From: ZC4RG17 sp036259475
GTDB lineage: Bacteria > Actinomycetota > Acidimicrobiia > Spongiisociales > ZC4RG35
Assembly: GCA_036259475.1 (NCBI GenBank)
Contig: DATABS010000104.1
Location: 1 to 47,736, forward strand
Reading direction: 5' to 3'
Length of the DNA stretch: 47,736 nt
The number at the start of each line of letters is the position of its first letter. Position 1 is the stretch's first letter. Under the pieces are notes generated by a model, which did no database searches, had not been told where the DNA came from, and saw only the letters and a list, made by a program, of their open reading frames with translations. This document shows, piece by piece, positions 40,597-47,736 of the stretch. Position numbers and translations under genes: made by a program.

Positions 40597-41886
40597 TCAA
40601 CGGGGCTGAGCCGCTTGGCCCTCGGAAGCATTGGTGGATCGTCCCAGCAACAGAAAGGTGGGGATCTCGCCCTTCCCCTTTACGGCCACCGTTCCCCGGG
40701 CCTGGAAGCCGTAACCGTCTTTGAGCCGCTCGAAGGCACGGGCGCTCACCTGGATCTCTCCCGGAATGCCGTGGGACTCCATCCGACTGGCGGTATTGAC
40801 CGTGTCGCCCCAAAGGTCGTAGCTGAATTTCCGGGTGCCGATCACGCCCGCGACCACCGGGCCTATATCGATACCGATTCTGAGCCGAAGGGCCGGTCCC
40901 GGAGAGGATCTCCAACCGCCGATCATCTCTCTCAGCTCGAGGGCGAGGTCGGCTACTGCCTCAGCGGCGTCTGCACGCGGTTCTAGCAGTCCACCCACCA
41001 CCATGTAGGCGTCTCCCACGGTCTTGATCTTCTCCAGCCCCCGCGCCGCCACTCGGCTGTCAAACTCTGAGAAGAGGCCGTCCAGGAGGGCAACGACGTC
41101 CTCCGGAGCCAGCTGCTCGGACAAGGACGTGAAATCGACCAGGTCGGCGAACAACACGGCGGCGTCGTCCACCCGATCGGCGAGGCGGCGTTCGCCCGCC
41201 TTGAGACGGCGGGCGATGGGTGCAGGAAGAATGTTGAGGAGTAGTAACTCCGACTTCTCTCGCTCTCTCGCCAGTCCCCTGATGAAGAAGCGGAGGAGAA
41301 AATACACGACGCTCGACACCGCCCCGAAGTTGAGGATCACGAAGGCGACGTTAACCGAGCTCGGGATCGGGTCCGGGGTCAAGAGGGGTTCCAGCACACC
41401 CGACGCGGCGATAAAGACGAGGTACGTCCAGAACCAGGGCTGGGGGCGCGGGGAGAAGACCAACGCTCCCAGTGGTGAGACGAGGGACCACAGGATCACG
41501 CCGCTGGAGGCGTGAAAGCCCCCGAGGCTCACCTGCAGCAGAAAGGGAAGCAACAACATCAGCGCCAGGCTCAACATGCGGAACAGGTCGAATCGTCCGA
41601 ACCGCGCCATCAGCGCCAGGCCACCGATGGTGAAGAACTGAAAGCCCAGCGGGATAGCGGCCGAGTCGTACAGACCCAACGCCGCATAGATCAGCACCCA
41701 GGCCAGGGCCAGTACGGTGATCGCAGAGACCAACAGGGTGAGTGAAACCTTGCGGAGCTGGTCCTCATCGGAGTCGTCGGGGAGGACTCCGATTGTCGCA
41801 ATCCGCTCCACCCAGGCAGGGACGGTTGCCAGCCAGCCGGATCTTGATTCAAGTCCGAGCGCTTCGACCGGCCGTGATGAAGCCAT
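40597..41886 (-). CDS. Membrane-anchored class III adenylate cyclase
   Basis: A 429-residue protein with about six membrane segments in the first 215 residues and a C-terminal class III cyclase domain. Both metal Asp are present (FADLVDFT and VGDAYM). Adenine-selecting residues are Lys in EKIKTVGD and Asp in YDLWGDTVN; the catalytic Asn and Arg are in NTASRM. A short linker with LPAPIARRLKAGERRLADRVD precedes the catalytic domain, as in membrane-bound bacterial cyclases. It should make cAMP. The start has GGAGGA 7 bases upstream. No CRP-like regulator lies nearby; the cNMP-domain protein 5 kb away lacks the key Arg. Confidence 0.92.
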   Translation of the reverse strand: MASSRPVEALGLESRSGWLATVPAWVERIATIGVLPDDSDEDQLRKVSLTLLVSAITVLALAWVLIYAALGLYDSAAIPLGFQFFTIGGLALMARFGRFDLFRMLSLALMLLLPFLLQVSLGGFHASSGVILWSLVSPLGALVFSPRPQPWFWTYLVFIAASGVLEPLLTPDPIPSSVNVAFVILNFGAVSSVVYFLLRFFIRGLAREREKSELLLLNILPAPIARRLKAGERRLADRVDDAAVLFADLVDFTSLSEQLAPEDVVALLDGLFSEFDSRVAARGLEKIKTVGDAYMVVGGLLEPRADAAEAVADLALELREMIGGWRSSPGPALRLRIGIDIGPVVAGVIGTRKFSYDLWGDTVNTASRMESHGIPGEIQVSARAFERLKDGYGFQARGTVAVKGKGEIPTFLLLGRSTNASEGQAAQPR

Positions 41887-42050
41887 TCGTGTCCTCCGAC
41901 TTCGGTTAGGTGACGCAACGGACGGACGCGGTCCTTTCGAGCCCGAATAGGCCTCGCCGGGTACGGCGACCTGCCGGCGCCGGTAGATGGTTGGATCGAA
42001 CGAGGATGGCTACTTTCCGTTGGAGCGTCATGGTGGCTTGCCGATGGAGG

Positions 42051-42403
42051 TTACGTGCCGGTCGACAGGCGTCCAGGACACGCGATCTGGCGGTCGTCGA
42101 TCTCGTCGGCCACCCGGTAGGGAATGATCGCCTTCGTGCGATCTGGATCGACAGATACGGAAAGGGAAGGGACAGCTTTTCGATCATCGCCGCGTTACGT
42201 TGGGGCGAGTCCACCGCGATGGCGAGAATCCGCACTCCGGCTTCGAGAAACCGTGGATGGAGCATCGCCAAACTGACCAGTTGGCCGTTGCAGTACGGTC
42301 ACCAGTCGCCGCTGAGGAACACCAGCATGGCGGCGGCGTCCAGTCGATTGGACAAGGTCCAGGGCCGACCGGCCTGGTCCAACAGTCCTACCTCTTGGGG
42401 CAT
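42051..42403 (-). pseudogene. Peroxiredoxin/AhpC-TSA-like gene with in-frame TGA at the catalytic Cys and a frameshift
   Basis: From the ATG at 42403 the minus strand encodes MPQEVGLLDQAGRPWTLSNR, then MLVFLSGDW, a TGA (42299-42301), and PYCNGQLVSLAMLHPRFLEA, then GVRILAIAVDSPQRNAAMIEK and LPFPYLS. This is a thioredoxin-fold AhpC/TSA protein in which TGA stands for the first Cys of WCPYC. At 42149 one base is missing; the family sequence continues in the -1 frame (DPDRTKAIIPYRVADEIDDR) and stops at 42051. More family-like scraps (TPVDRHVTSIGK) lie in the third frame. The promoter hexamer is intact. It is either a decayed gene or a selenoprotein gene carrying a frameshift (real or from assembly). 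Confidence 0.75.
42267..42285 (-). promoter_or_regulatory. SECIS-like hairpin downstream of the in-frame TGA
   Basis: On the minus strand GCCAACT, loop GGTC, AGTTTGGC: seven base pairs with one unpaired T and a GGUC loop. The loop starts 20 bases after the TGA. Bacterial SECIS elements have a G-containing apical loop about 16-37 bases after the UGA, and the E. coli fdhF element has the same GGUC loop with a bulged U (there on the 5' arm, here on the 3' arm). Confidence 0.5.
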
Positions 42404-42409
42404 CCTCCG

Positions 42410-42415
42410 ACCATA
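42410..42415 (-). promoter_or_regulatory. Candidate -10 hexamer of the peroxiredoxin-like gene (TATGGT)
   Basis: TATGGT ends 6 bases before the ATG at 42403. The intervening bases CGGAGG could instead be read as a Shine-Dalgarno sequence, but it would touch the ATG. Confidence 0.4.
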
Positions 42416-42497
42416 CCCAAACACGCGGTGAGTACGAGTTGTCGCCGTGGTCGGTCCCAACGAGCGTCGAGGTGGCTGGCCTGTGTCTTTCTCCTAG

Positions 42498-43424
42498 CTA
42501 CTGGAGAAGGTGGCTGACGAGGTATTCGGCCTGGGTCGTGCTTGCTTGATGGAACACGTCGCTGGGGTAGTAGAGGAGCCCGAAGTGTCCACCGTCGAGG
42601 TCGTACCAATCCTTCTCGCCGGCGAGGAGGTCGAACGCTTGGCGGCTGACGGCCGGATTGGCGTTGACCATCTCGTCGCCGGGGGCGACCATCATCAGCG
42701 CAGGGACGGTTACGAACGGAGTACACAGATACGGGCTGTACGGGGCGACATTGGAAGGTGTGACCCTGATCGCCCGGTTCTCCCAGCCGCTCCCCGGGCG
42801 GCCGCCGTAGTCGATGAACCAGCGGAAGGCCTGGATCGGCTCGAGCAGGGAGGGGGCGCCCATCTGGTCAGATGAGACCACGGGGATCGGACCGGTCCTG
42901 TCGCCGGGGCCGCCGGATACGTCACCCGTCGCGAAAGTGTCGCGGATAGCCTCGAACCCTTCGAAGGTGGGAGCGACGTCGGGCGGCTCGGCGCCGAACA
43001 CCGGGCATTGAGCGACCACCACCTTGACCCGAGGGTCACAGGCTGCCACCAAAAAGACCTCCCCCGCCGAGTATGAGTCACCCCAGATCCCGATCCGGTC
43101 CGGATCATGCTCATCGAGGTCGGATGCAAACGTGACGGCGTCTCGATACCCACGTGCCTGTACCCAGGGGTTGATCTCCTGGCGTGGCTCGCCGTCGCTC
43201 ATCCCGAGGTTCCGATGGTCGTAGATGAGGGCCGACACTCCCGCCTCGGCGAACGCTTCGGCATACCTGTCGGCAACCATCGGGATGGTGGCCGAAGTGC
43301 CGTGTGCCATCACCACCAGTGGAAACGGGGGTGTCCCCTGAGCCGCCTTGTAGAGGAATCCCCTCAGCACGGCACCTTGGGAGGCGAACTCGACTCCAAC
43401 TCGGCGAGAAGCCCAATCAGTCAC
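42498..43424 (-). CDS. Alpha/beta hydrolase (dienelactone hydrolase/S9-like)
   Basis: A 308-residue cytosolic alpha/beta hydrolase. The oxyanion region is VMAHGTSATIPM, the nucleophile elbow is IGIWGDSYSAGE (Ser), the acid is in MMVAPGDEMVN and the His is in DLDGGHFGLLYY. It resembles the acetyl-xylan-esterase/dienelactone-hydrolase-like branch that begins with GxxLRGFLY. The start overlaps the stop of the DUF2652 gene (ATGA), so they form an operon. The substrate cannot be inferred. Confidence 0.88.
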   Translation of the reverse strand: MTDWASRRVGVEFASQGAVLRGFLYKAAQGTPPFPLVVMAHGTSATIPMVADRYAEAFAEAGVSALIYDHRNLGMSDGEPRQEINPWVQARGYRDAVTFASDLDEHDPDRIGIWGDSYSAGEVFLVAACDPRVKVVVAQCPVFGAEPPDVAPTFEGFEAIRDTFATGDVSGGPGDRTGPIPVVSSDQMGAPSLLEPIQAFRWFIDYGGRPGSGWENRAIRVTPSNVAPYSPYLCTPFVTVPALMMVAPGDEMVNANPAVSRQAFDLLAGEKDWYDLDGGHFGLLYYPSDVFHQASTTQAEYLVSHLLQ

Positions 43425-44599
43425 GGGCGGCCCTGAACTTCTGGTTGAAGGCTCGCGGCGGCGGCCAATTCGATCTGTTCGATCGCAAACGGAGTGGAAG
43501 GCTCCGGGGTGGCTTCGCGAGCGGTCAGGTCTTCTTGGATACGATCACGAAAATGGGTCATGTCCTGGCGGACACGATCGGCTCTCATCTTGAGCATCGC
43601 TCTGGCCACCGAGCGTTTCAGACGGGTTCCGGTCGGTTTGGTGACAGTCTGTTCTAGCTTCGTCCCGCCATCGGTGGGGGTGAGCCGGAAGTCGATCAAG
43701 GTGTGGGTGGGCAGGCCGGGGAACGGCATTCGTTGTTGCAACAGAACCCGTTGGAACGGTCTCCAGTCGAGGACCAGTTGGGGAATGATCATCTTGCCGT
43801 GATGGCACCTATAGGTGCTGCCCTCCCCGATCCTGCCCGATTGGCGGTCGAGGATCTCTTGGCTGTCATCTCCGCTCAGGACATTCCGAAACTCGGATTG
43901 GTTGAGATAATCCCACACCCGCTCCGGAGCCATGGAGATCTCCGTGGAGGCAGTGATCAGGACGTCATCGGGCCCGTAGGTAGCCAGCTGTTCGGCCCTT
44001 CTGGTCTCATACACAGGATGCATGTCCTTGATCCAGACTGTGACCGATCCGAAGTCCGGCACGTTCTCCCGGAGATCGACCATCTCCTGAGTCGTGGTGT
44101 CCAGTCCAAGTGCTCGTATCGCTTCTTCGGTGCACAGGAGGTAGGCCCCGAAGCCCGTCTCGGCCGTGACCGAGTTCTTGAGTAGGCGGTGGATGAAGAT
44201 GATGTCCGTGCCTACCAGTTGATCTATTCCGCCGATGCGCTGTTTGCCGAAGGCCCCGAAATGGATAAAGAACTTGAGGTCGAGCGATTTGACGTTGGCG
44301 CAGGCTTCGCATCGGCAGGTGTTGTTCAGCACCATCAAGTCGACGGCCCGCCGAAAGGCCACATACGTGTCCTCGATCGTCTCCAGGAAGGTCTGGCCAC
44401 TGACAGAGCTTTCCTCGAGCGCATAGCTCATGACTGCGTCGCCCTCCAGTTGAGTAACGACAAGGGGTGCGCGGGTGTGGTTCACGAGGAGCTGGAGGAG
44501 ATCCGTCAAGGTGGCTTGCGCATGCTCCAGCTCGGACGCGCTCAAATAGGCCGTGTAGCCGGTTATGTCGGCAATGAGAATGAAGCCTTGGCGTTCCAC
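43421..44599 (-). CDS. DUF2652 (degenerate cyclase-like) and SRPBCC fusion protein
   Basis: A 392-residue two-domain protein. The N-terminal domain (about residues 1-190, DUF2652) has a class III cyclase-like pattern: FILIADITGYTAYL and QLEGDAVMSYA keep the metal-site Asp residues, but the Lys and Asn of active adenylate cyclases are missing (IIFIHRLL in place of VNxAxR). A CRCEAC Cys cluster is unusual. The C-terminal domain (about 215-365) is SRPBCC-like (STEISMAPERVWDYLNQSEF, HTLIDFRLTPTDGGTKLEQT) and probably binds a hydrophobic ligand. The GTG at 44599 is 6 bases after TAGGGT. It is coupled to the downstream hydrolase. Confidence 0.83.
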   Translation of the reverse strand: MERQGFILIADITGYTAYLSASELEHAQATLTDLLQLLVNHTRAPLVVTQLEGDAVMSYALEESSVSGQTFLETIEDTYVAFRRAVDLMVLNNTCRCEACANVKSLDLKFFIHFGAFGKQRIGGIDQLVGTDIIFIHRLLKNSVTAETGFGAYLLCTEEAIRALGLDTTTQEMVDLRENVPDFGSVTVWIKDMHPVYETRRAEQLATYGPDDVLITASTEISMAPERVWDYLNQSEFRNVLSGDDSQEILDRQSGRIGEGSTYRCHHGKMIIPQLVLDWRPFQRVLLQQRMPFPGLPTHTLIDFRLTPTDGGTKLEQTVTKPTGTRLKRSVARAMLKMRADRVRQDMTHFRDRIQEDLTAREATPEPSTPFAIEQIELAAAASLQPEVQGRP

Positions 44600-44605
44600 C
44601 TAGAA

Positions 44606-44611
44606 ACCCTA
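44606..44611 (-). promoter_or_regulatory. Candidate -10 hexamer of the DUF2652-hydrolase operon (TAGGGT)
   Basis: TAGGGT is followed by six bases and the GTG at 44599, with no Shine-Dalgarno sequence. Confidence 0.45.
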
Positions 44612-44673
44612 GCCGTCGGCCGAGTTACCGAAGCCGGCTCAGTCGCGATACCGAAAGGGCGCAAACCGGCCGC

Positions 44674-44705
44674 GGCGTCGGCCGTGGCGTCGGCCGTGGC
44701 GTCCG
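44674..44705. repeat. 12-base tandem repeat
   Basis: GGCGTCGGCCGT occurs twice in perfect tandem (44674-44697), followed by a partial third copy, in the divergent gap between the DUF2652 and LVIVD genes. The gap shows no other recognisable element. Confidence 0.7.
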
Positions 44706-44739
44706 GTGATGTCGTAAGCTCTCACCGCCGCTGCCGACG

Positions 44740-46005
44740 ATGAGTGGCGGGTACCGTACGCAACAGGCGGAGAACATGGTCATGGGTCCTGGCCCGGGTT
44801 ACAGCGCCGCAGCCTTCGAACTGGTCTCGTATCACGACCTGGAGGGCAAGCCCGGTTTCAAGCTGGCCCTCCAGGTCGTCGACGACCGTTGGTTCCTCTA
44901 TGTGACCAGGTTCTGGGAGGTGGGAACGACCCTGCTCGACGTCACCGACCCGGCTGCACCGGCCGTGGTCGGGGAGATCCCGGGACCGGACGACCCCAAC
45001 GTCGCCACGTGGCAGGTCCAGGTGGCGGATGGCCTTCTGATCCATGGGATCCAGCACCGGCCACCGCCATGGGGAGGCGACCCATCGCAGGCCACGGACG
45101 AGGGGATCCACATCTGGGACGTGAGCGAACCCACGTCACCACGCCGATTGTCCGCCTACGGCTTCGGCGCCGGCGGTACGCACCGCAACCTGTATACGGG
45201 CGGACGGTTCATCCACGCCACCGCCTCCTTCCCGGGCATGGAGGGCTACGCCTACGCCATCGTCGATATCGAGGACCCGACGACTCCGCGCGAGGTGGGA
45301 CGCTGGTTCATGCCCGAACAGTTCACTGCCGGCGGGGCGGTGGCGGAGCGCAATGCCTCACTTCACGGCCCGGCGTGGGTCGTCGGCGAGCGCGCCTACC
45401 TTCCATACGGGGGCGGGGGTCTCGTCCTCCTTGACATCTCCGATCCGGCGAGCCCGACACTGGTGTCCCGGCTCGATTTCGGGGCGGCCTTCTCGTCGCG
45501 GGTGGCGTTGCACACCGTCGTGCCGCTACCTCAGAGAGGCATCGCCGTAGTCAATTCCGAGGCGATCGCCGAGTTGACCGAGGAGCCGTACAACTACGCC
45601 GGGATCGTCAGCATCTCGGACGAGAAGGACCTGCGGCTCATCTCATTGCTGCCTGTCCCGGTTCCTGATCCCTCGGCTCCCTATCCGAATTTCAACAAGC
45701 GGGGTGGGCGCTTTGGACCGCACAACCAGCACCACCCCCACCCCCAGCATCCCCACCTGCTCCATGACGACCAGATCGTCTACCTCACCTGGTTCAACGC
45801 CGGCCTGCGGGTCTACGACATCTCCGATCCGTATCTGCCGCGGGAAATCGGCCACTTCCTGCCCGACGACCCGGTCGAGCGCCGGGGGCTGCTGCCCAAG
45901 ACCGCCCTGGTCACCCAGTCCGAGGACGTCCTGGTCGACTCACGCGGCTACGCCTACCTGACCGACAAGAACCACGGCTTGCACGTGGTTCGATTCACCG
46001 GGTGA
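44740..46005 (+). CDS. LVIVD-repeat beta-propeller protein
   Basis: A 421-residue protein built of LVIVD-type repeats: TTLLDVTDPAAPAVVGEI, IHIWDVSEPTSPRRLSAY, AYAIVDIEDPTTPREVGRW, GLVLLDISDPASPTLVSRL and LRVYDISDPYLPREIGHF, consistent with a propeller. A His-rich loop (FGPHNQHHPHPQHPHLLHDD) near residue 335 may bind metal. No signal peptide is visible at the assigned ATG, which is unusual since many LVIVD proteins are exported. It is related to uncharacterised choice-of-anchor and selenium-binding-like propellers. It is followed 7 bases later by an alpha/beta hydrolase gene on the same strand. Function is unknown. Confidence 0.85.
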   Translation: MSGGYRTQQAENMVMGPGPGYSAAAFELVSYHDLEGKPGFKLALQVVDDRWFLYVTRFWEVGTTLLDVTDPAAPAVVGEIPGPDDPNVATWQVQVADGLLIHGIQHRPPPWGGDPSQATDEGIHIWDVSEPTSPRRLSAYGFGAGGTHRNLYTGGRFIHATASFPGMEGYAYAIVDIEDPTTPREVGRWFMPEQFTAGGAVAERNASLHGPAWVVGERAYLPYGGGGLVLLDISDPASPTLVSRLDFGAAFSSRVALHTVVPLPQRGIAVVNSEAIAELTEEPYNYAGIVSISDEKDLRLISLLPVPVPDPSAPYPNFNKRGGRFGPHNQHHPHPQHPHLLHDDQIVYLTWFNAGLRVYDISDPYLPREIGHFLPDDPVERRGLLPKTALVTQSEDVLVDSRGYAYLTDKNHGLHVVRFTG

Positions 46006-46012
46006 GTGGGCG

Positions 46013-46834
46013 GTGCGCCTCCAACTGGTGTCGATACCCACCGACGGCGTGCCCCTCGACGGACTCCTGTACGAGCCCGACCAACCCAGGAGAGGCGGGG
46101 TTCTGATCTTCCATGGGAACACCACCAACTTCTACACGGGACCTTCCCGCTTCCTCCCGCCCTACCTGGCGAAGGCGGGGTTCACCTGTCTGGCTTTCAA
46201 CCGCCGTGGACACGACATACTCACCACCTTGCCGGGCAAACAACCCGGCGGCGGTGCCTACCAGACAGCCGCCGAAGGGATAGCCGACAACGATTTCGCC
46301 GCTGCCTTCCTGGCTCGAGCAGGACACGACGAACCCATCGTCGTCGGTCACAGCAACGGCGGGATGCTCGGCGCCCAGTTCGCCGCCACCCATTCCCGGA
46401 CCCGGGCCCTGGTGCTGCTCTCGGCTCACGCCGGCGGGCCACACACCTACCTCCGTGGATGCGCCGCCGGAGAGCTGGCCGGGGAGGATTCGACGGGATA
46501 CCTCGAACGTGCCCGGTCCTTGGTCGACGCCGGTCGGGGCAACGAGTTGATGCTCCTGCCGGGATGGTGGTTCGCCGCCACCGCCGCCAGTCTCGTCGAC
46601 CGCCATGACAACACCCCGGATCTCCTCGACAACGCCCCATCCGTGCGATGTCCTTCCCTGTTCCTGGTGGGCGAACTCGAGTCTCGCGAGATCTACCCCG
46701 CAGAGGAGTTCGCCGCCCTGGCCGCCGGTCCCTCCGATGCGCGGATTCTCCCGGGCTGTGATCACTGGTACACCGGCCGCCAGCATGTCGTGGCCGCCAC
46801 GGTCATCGAATGGCTGAACGAGACGGTTGGATGA
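46013..46834 (+). CDS. Alpha/beta hydrolase
   Basis: A 273-residue hydrolase. The oxyanion region is VLIFHGNTTNFYTG, the nucleophile elbow is IVVGHSNGGMLGAQ (Ser), an acidic residue lies near LVGELESREIYPAEE, and the His is in LPGCDHWYTGRQH. It starts at a GTG seven bases after the LVIVD gene, so the two are probably co-transcribed. Esterase or lipase-like activity is likely, substrate unknown. Confidence 0.87.
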   Translation: MRLQLVSIPTDGVPLDGLLYEPDQPRRGGVLIFHGNTTNFYTGPSRFLPPYLAKAGFTCLAFNRRGHDILTTLPGKQPGGGAYQTAAEGIADNDFAAAFLARAGHDEPIVVGHSNGGMLGAQFAATHSRTRALVLLSAHAGGPHTYLRGCAAGELAGEDSTGYLERARSLVDAGRGNELMLLPGWWFAATAASLVDRHDNTPDLLDNAPSVRCPSLFLVGELESREIYPAEEFAALAAGPSDARILPGCDHWYTGRQHVVAATVIEWLNETVG

Positions 46835-46860
46835 CTACGTCGACCGGACGTTGGGAGGCT

Positions 46861-47310
46861 TCAGGGCCGGCGCAGGATGCCCGACTCGACCGCGGCCTCC
46901 TGGTCCTGCCAGATCGCTTGAGCGGTGGCCATGGGGAGGAATCCGAGGTGGTGGTAGAACCCCTCAGTGCCGGGATTGGCGTAGAGGATGATCTTTTTGT
47001 GTCCCGACGCCGCTTCTACCAGGCGGGAGATCACCTGACGGCCCAGTCCTCGCCCCTGATGGTCGGGATGCACCGCCACGTCGGCGATGTAGGCACAGTC
47101 CAAACCGTCGGCGAGGGCTCGCCCCACCGCCACCAATCTCCCTCCCTCGCGGACGAAGCACTTGAACATGCTGTTCGTGAACACCGTCTCCAACGCCTCG
47201 GGAGGCTTGATGCCGAGCGGTGCCACCCGGTAGAGCTCGGATAGCTCGGTCCAGTCGACATCGTCCTGGTCGTATTTCCAGGTGTAATCGTCGTGAGACT
47301 GTCGGGCCAC
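46861..47310 (-). CDS. GNAT-family N-acetyltransferase
   Basis: A 149-residue acetyltransferase using acetyl-CoA. The CoA-binding motif A is IADVAVHPDHQGRGLGRQVISRL, quoted in part: VHPDHQGRGLGRQVI. Motif B is KKIILYANPGTEGFYHHLGF. The substrate is unknown. It starts at a GTG at 47310 with GGGGAAGG about 6 bases upstream. It is convergent with the alpha/beta hydrolase gene (26-base gap). Confidence 0.9.
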   Translation of the reverse strand: MARQSHDDYTWKYDQDDVDWTELSELYRVAPLGIKPPEALETVFTNSMFKCFVREGGRLVAVGRALADGLDCAYIADVAVHPDHQGRGLGRQVISRLVEAASGHKKIILYANPGTEGFYHHLGFLPMATAQAIWQDQEAAVESGILRRP

Positions 47311-47736
47311 TCTGCCTTCCCCTAGACGTTGAAGGGTTCAGCGACAGACGTTATACCCGCTGATTCCTGTCGCCAGAGACCGTTACCGGCCTCGACGCCC
47401 GGGGGCGGACCGTCGAGACCAGGCGCCGGTCCAGCGCCCTCGAATTGGTCGGGCGCCGCGAAGCGCGCCACCTCGTCGAGCGGATTCCCGACGAGCTCGA
47501 CCAGCGCTCCGGCGGGTTCGCCTGACGGGCGGCCACGCGACCCTGGAAGCGCTATCGGAACTCCACCTGGCGGAACTGGGGCGACTCGCGCCTCGGCTTT
47601 CCCAATATGGTCGGCGCCGGGACCTCGGGCACCGGTCCCTCGGGTGAATGCGACACGGCCACCGTGTCTGTCAACGTGCGCGCCGTGGGCCTGCGTTCGG
47701 GCGCCTCGCGTTGAAGGTCGCTCGAAAGAGCGGAAG
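47311..47736. other. Terminal region without a supported gene
   Basis: No start-containing frame here resembles a known protein. A 53-codon stretch without stops (47364-47525, plus strand, including ARGRTVETRRRSS) lacks a start codon, and a second open stretch follows to about 47714. They may be relics or chance openings in GC-rich DNA. The window ends before the next gene. Confidence 0.5.

Noticed and set aside
41906..42271. An intact 121-residue protein starting at the internal ATG 42271
   Set aside because: Its first 40 residues are the middle of an AhpC/TSA fold and the rest is out of the family frame, so it is a fragment of the broken gene.
47364..47525. A small Arg-rich plus-strand gene at the window end
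   Set aside because: No start codon, no Shine-Dalgarno sequence, and no recognisable similarity.

Overview
The window is a compact, high-GC, gene-dense piece of bacterial chromosome with no rRNA, CRISPR array or insertion sequence. The gene orders (phoH-pgpH-ybeY-CBS/HlyC-era, recO-uppS, glyS-dnaG-rpoD, hrcA-dnaJ-rsmE, comEA-comEC, holA/rpsT/lepA/hemW) are those of Gram-positive bacteria. The BldD-like regulator and the base composition point to Actinomycetota. A PgpH-type c-di-AMP phosphodiesterase between phoH and ybeY, plus a GlyQS-type glycyl-tRNA synthetase next to dnaG, suggest a deep-branching class such as Acidimicrobiia. That placement is inference from gene content only.

Layout: 1-5.2 kb holds tyrosyl- and leucyl-tRNA synthetases (divergent), a small HExxH protein and a PPK2-type polyphosphate kinase. 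5.3-10.7 kb is a coupled run: comEA, comEC, a divergent dihydropteroate-synthase-like gene and two bacterial PH-domain membrane proteins. 10.8-18.3 kb is replication, translation and chaperone housekeeping: holA, rpsT, lepA, hemW, hrcA, dnaJ, rsmE. 18.3-25.7 kb runs from a BldD-like regulator through phoH, pgpH, ybeY, a CBS-domain transporter-like protein and era to a SirB1-like gene. 25.7-28.3 kb is an accessory block (pterin carbinolamine dehydratase, DinB-like protein, LacI regulator with an AhpD-like gene) that separates era from recO. 28.4-35.1 kb holds recO, uppS, a response-regulator relic, a cupredoxin lipoprotein with a membrane partner, and glyS-dnaG-rpoD. 35.1-47.3 kb is accessory: a cyclic-nucleotide-domain protein, an M24-fold hydrolase, tRNA-Asn, a haloacid dehalogenase, a GH15 trehalase/glucoamylase, an adenylate cyclase, a broken peroxiredoxin-like gene with an in-frame TGA at its catalytic Cys, two alpha/beta hydrolases, a DUF2652-SRPBCC protein, an LVIVD propeller and a GNAT acetyltransferase.

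Two expression habits recur. Neighbouring genes are joined by 4-base NTGA stop/start overlaps, and all four versions (ATGA, GTGA, TTGA and, uniquely, CTGA) occur. More than ten genes without an evident Shine-Dalgarno sequence have a TAnnnT or CATnnT hexamer exactly 6-7 bases before the start codon, the expected geometry of leaderless transcripts.

The most interesting observations are a TGA codon replacing the first Cys of a peroxiredoxin WCPYC motif, followed 20 bases later by a GGUC-loop hairpin like a bacterial SECIS, in a gene that is frameshifted further on; a calcium-loop SdrD/Cna-B-like domain inserted in the extracellular region of PgpH; a LacI-family gene with no usable start codon except CTG, plus a perfect 16-bp operator-like palindrome; and tandem heptamer repeats abutting the stop codons of two genes in convergent gaps.
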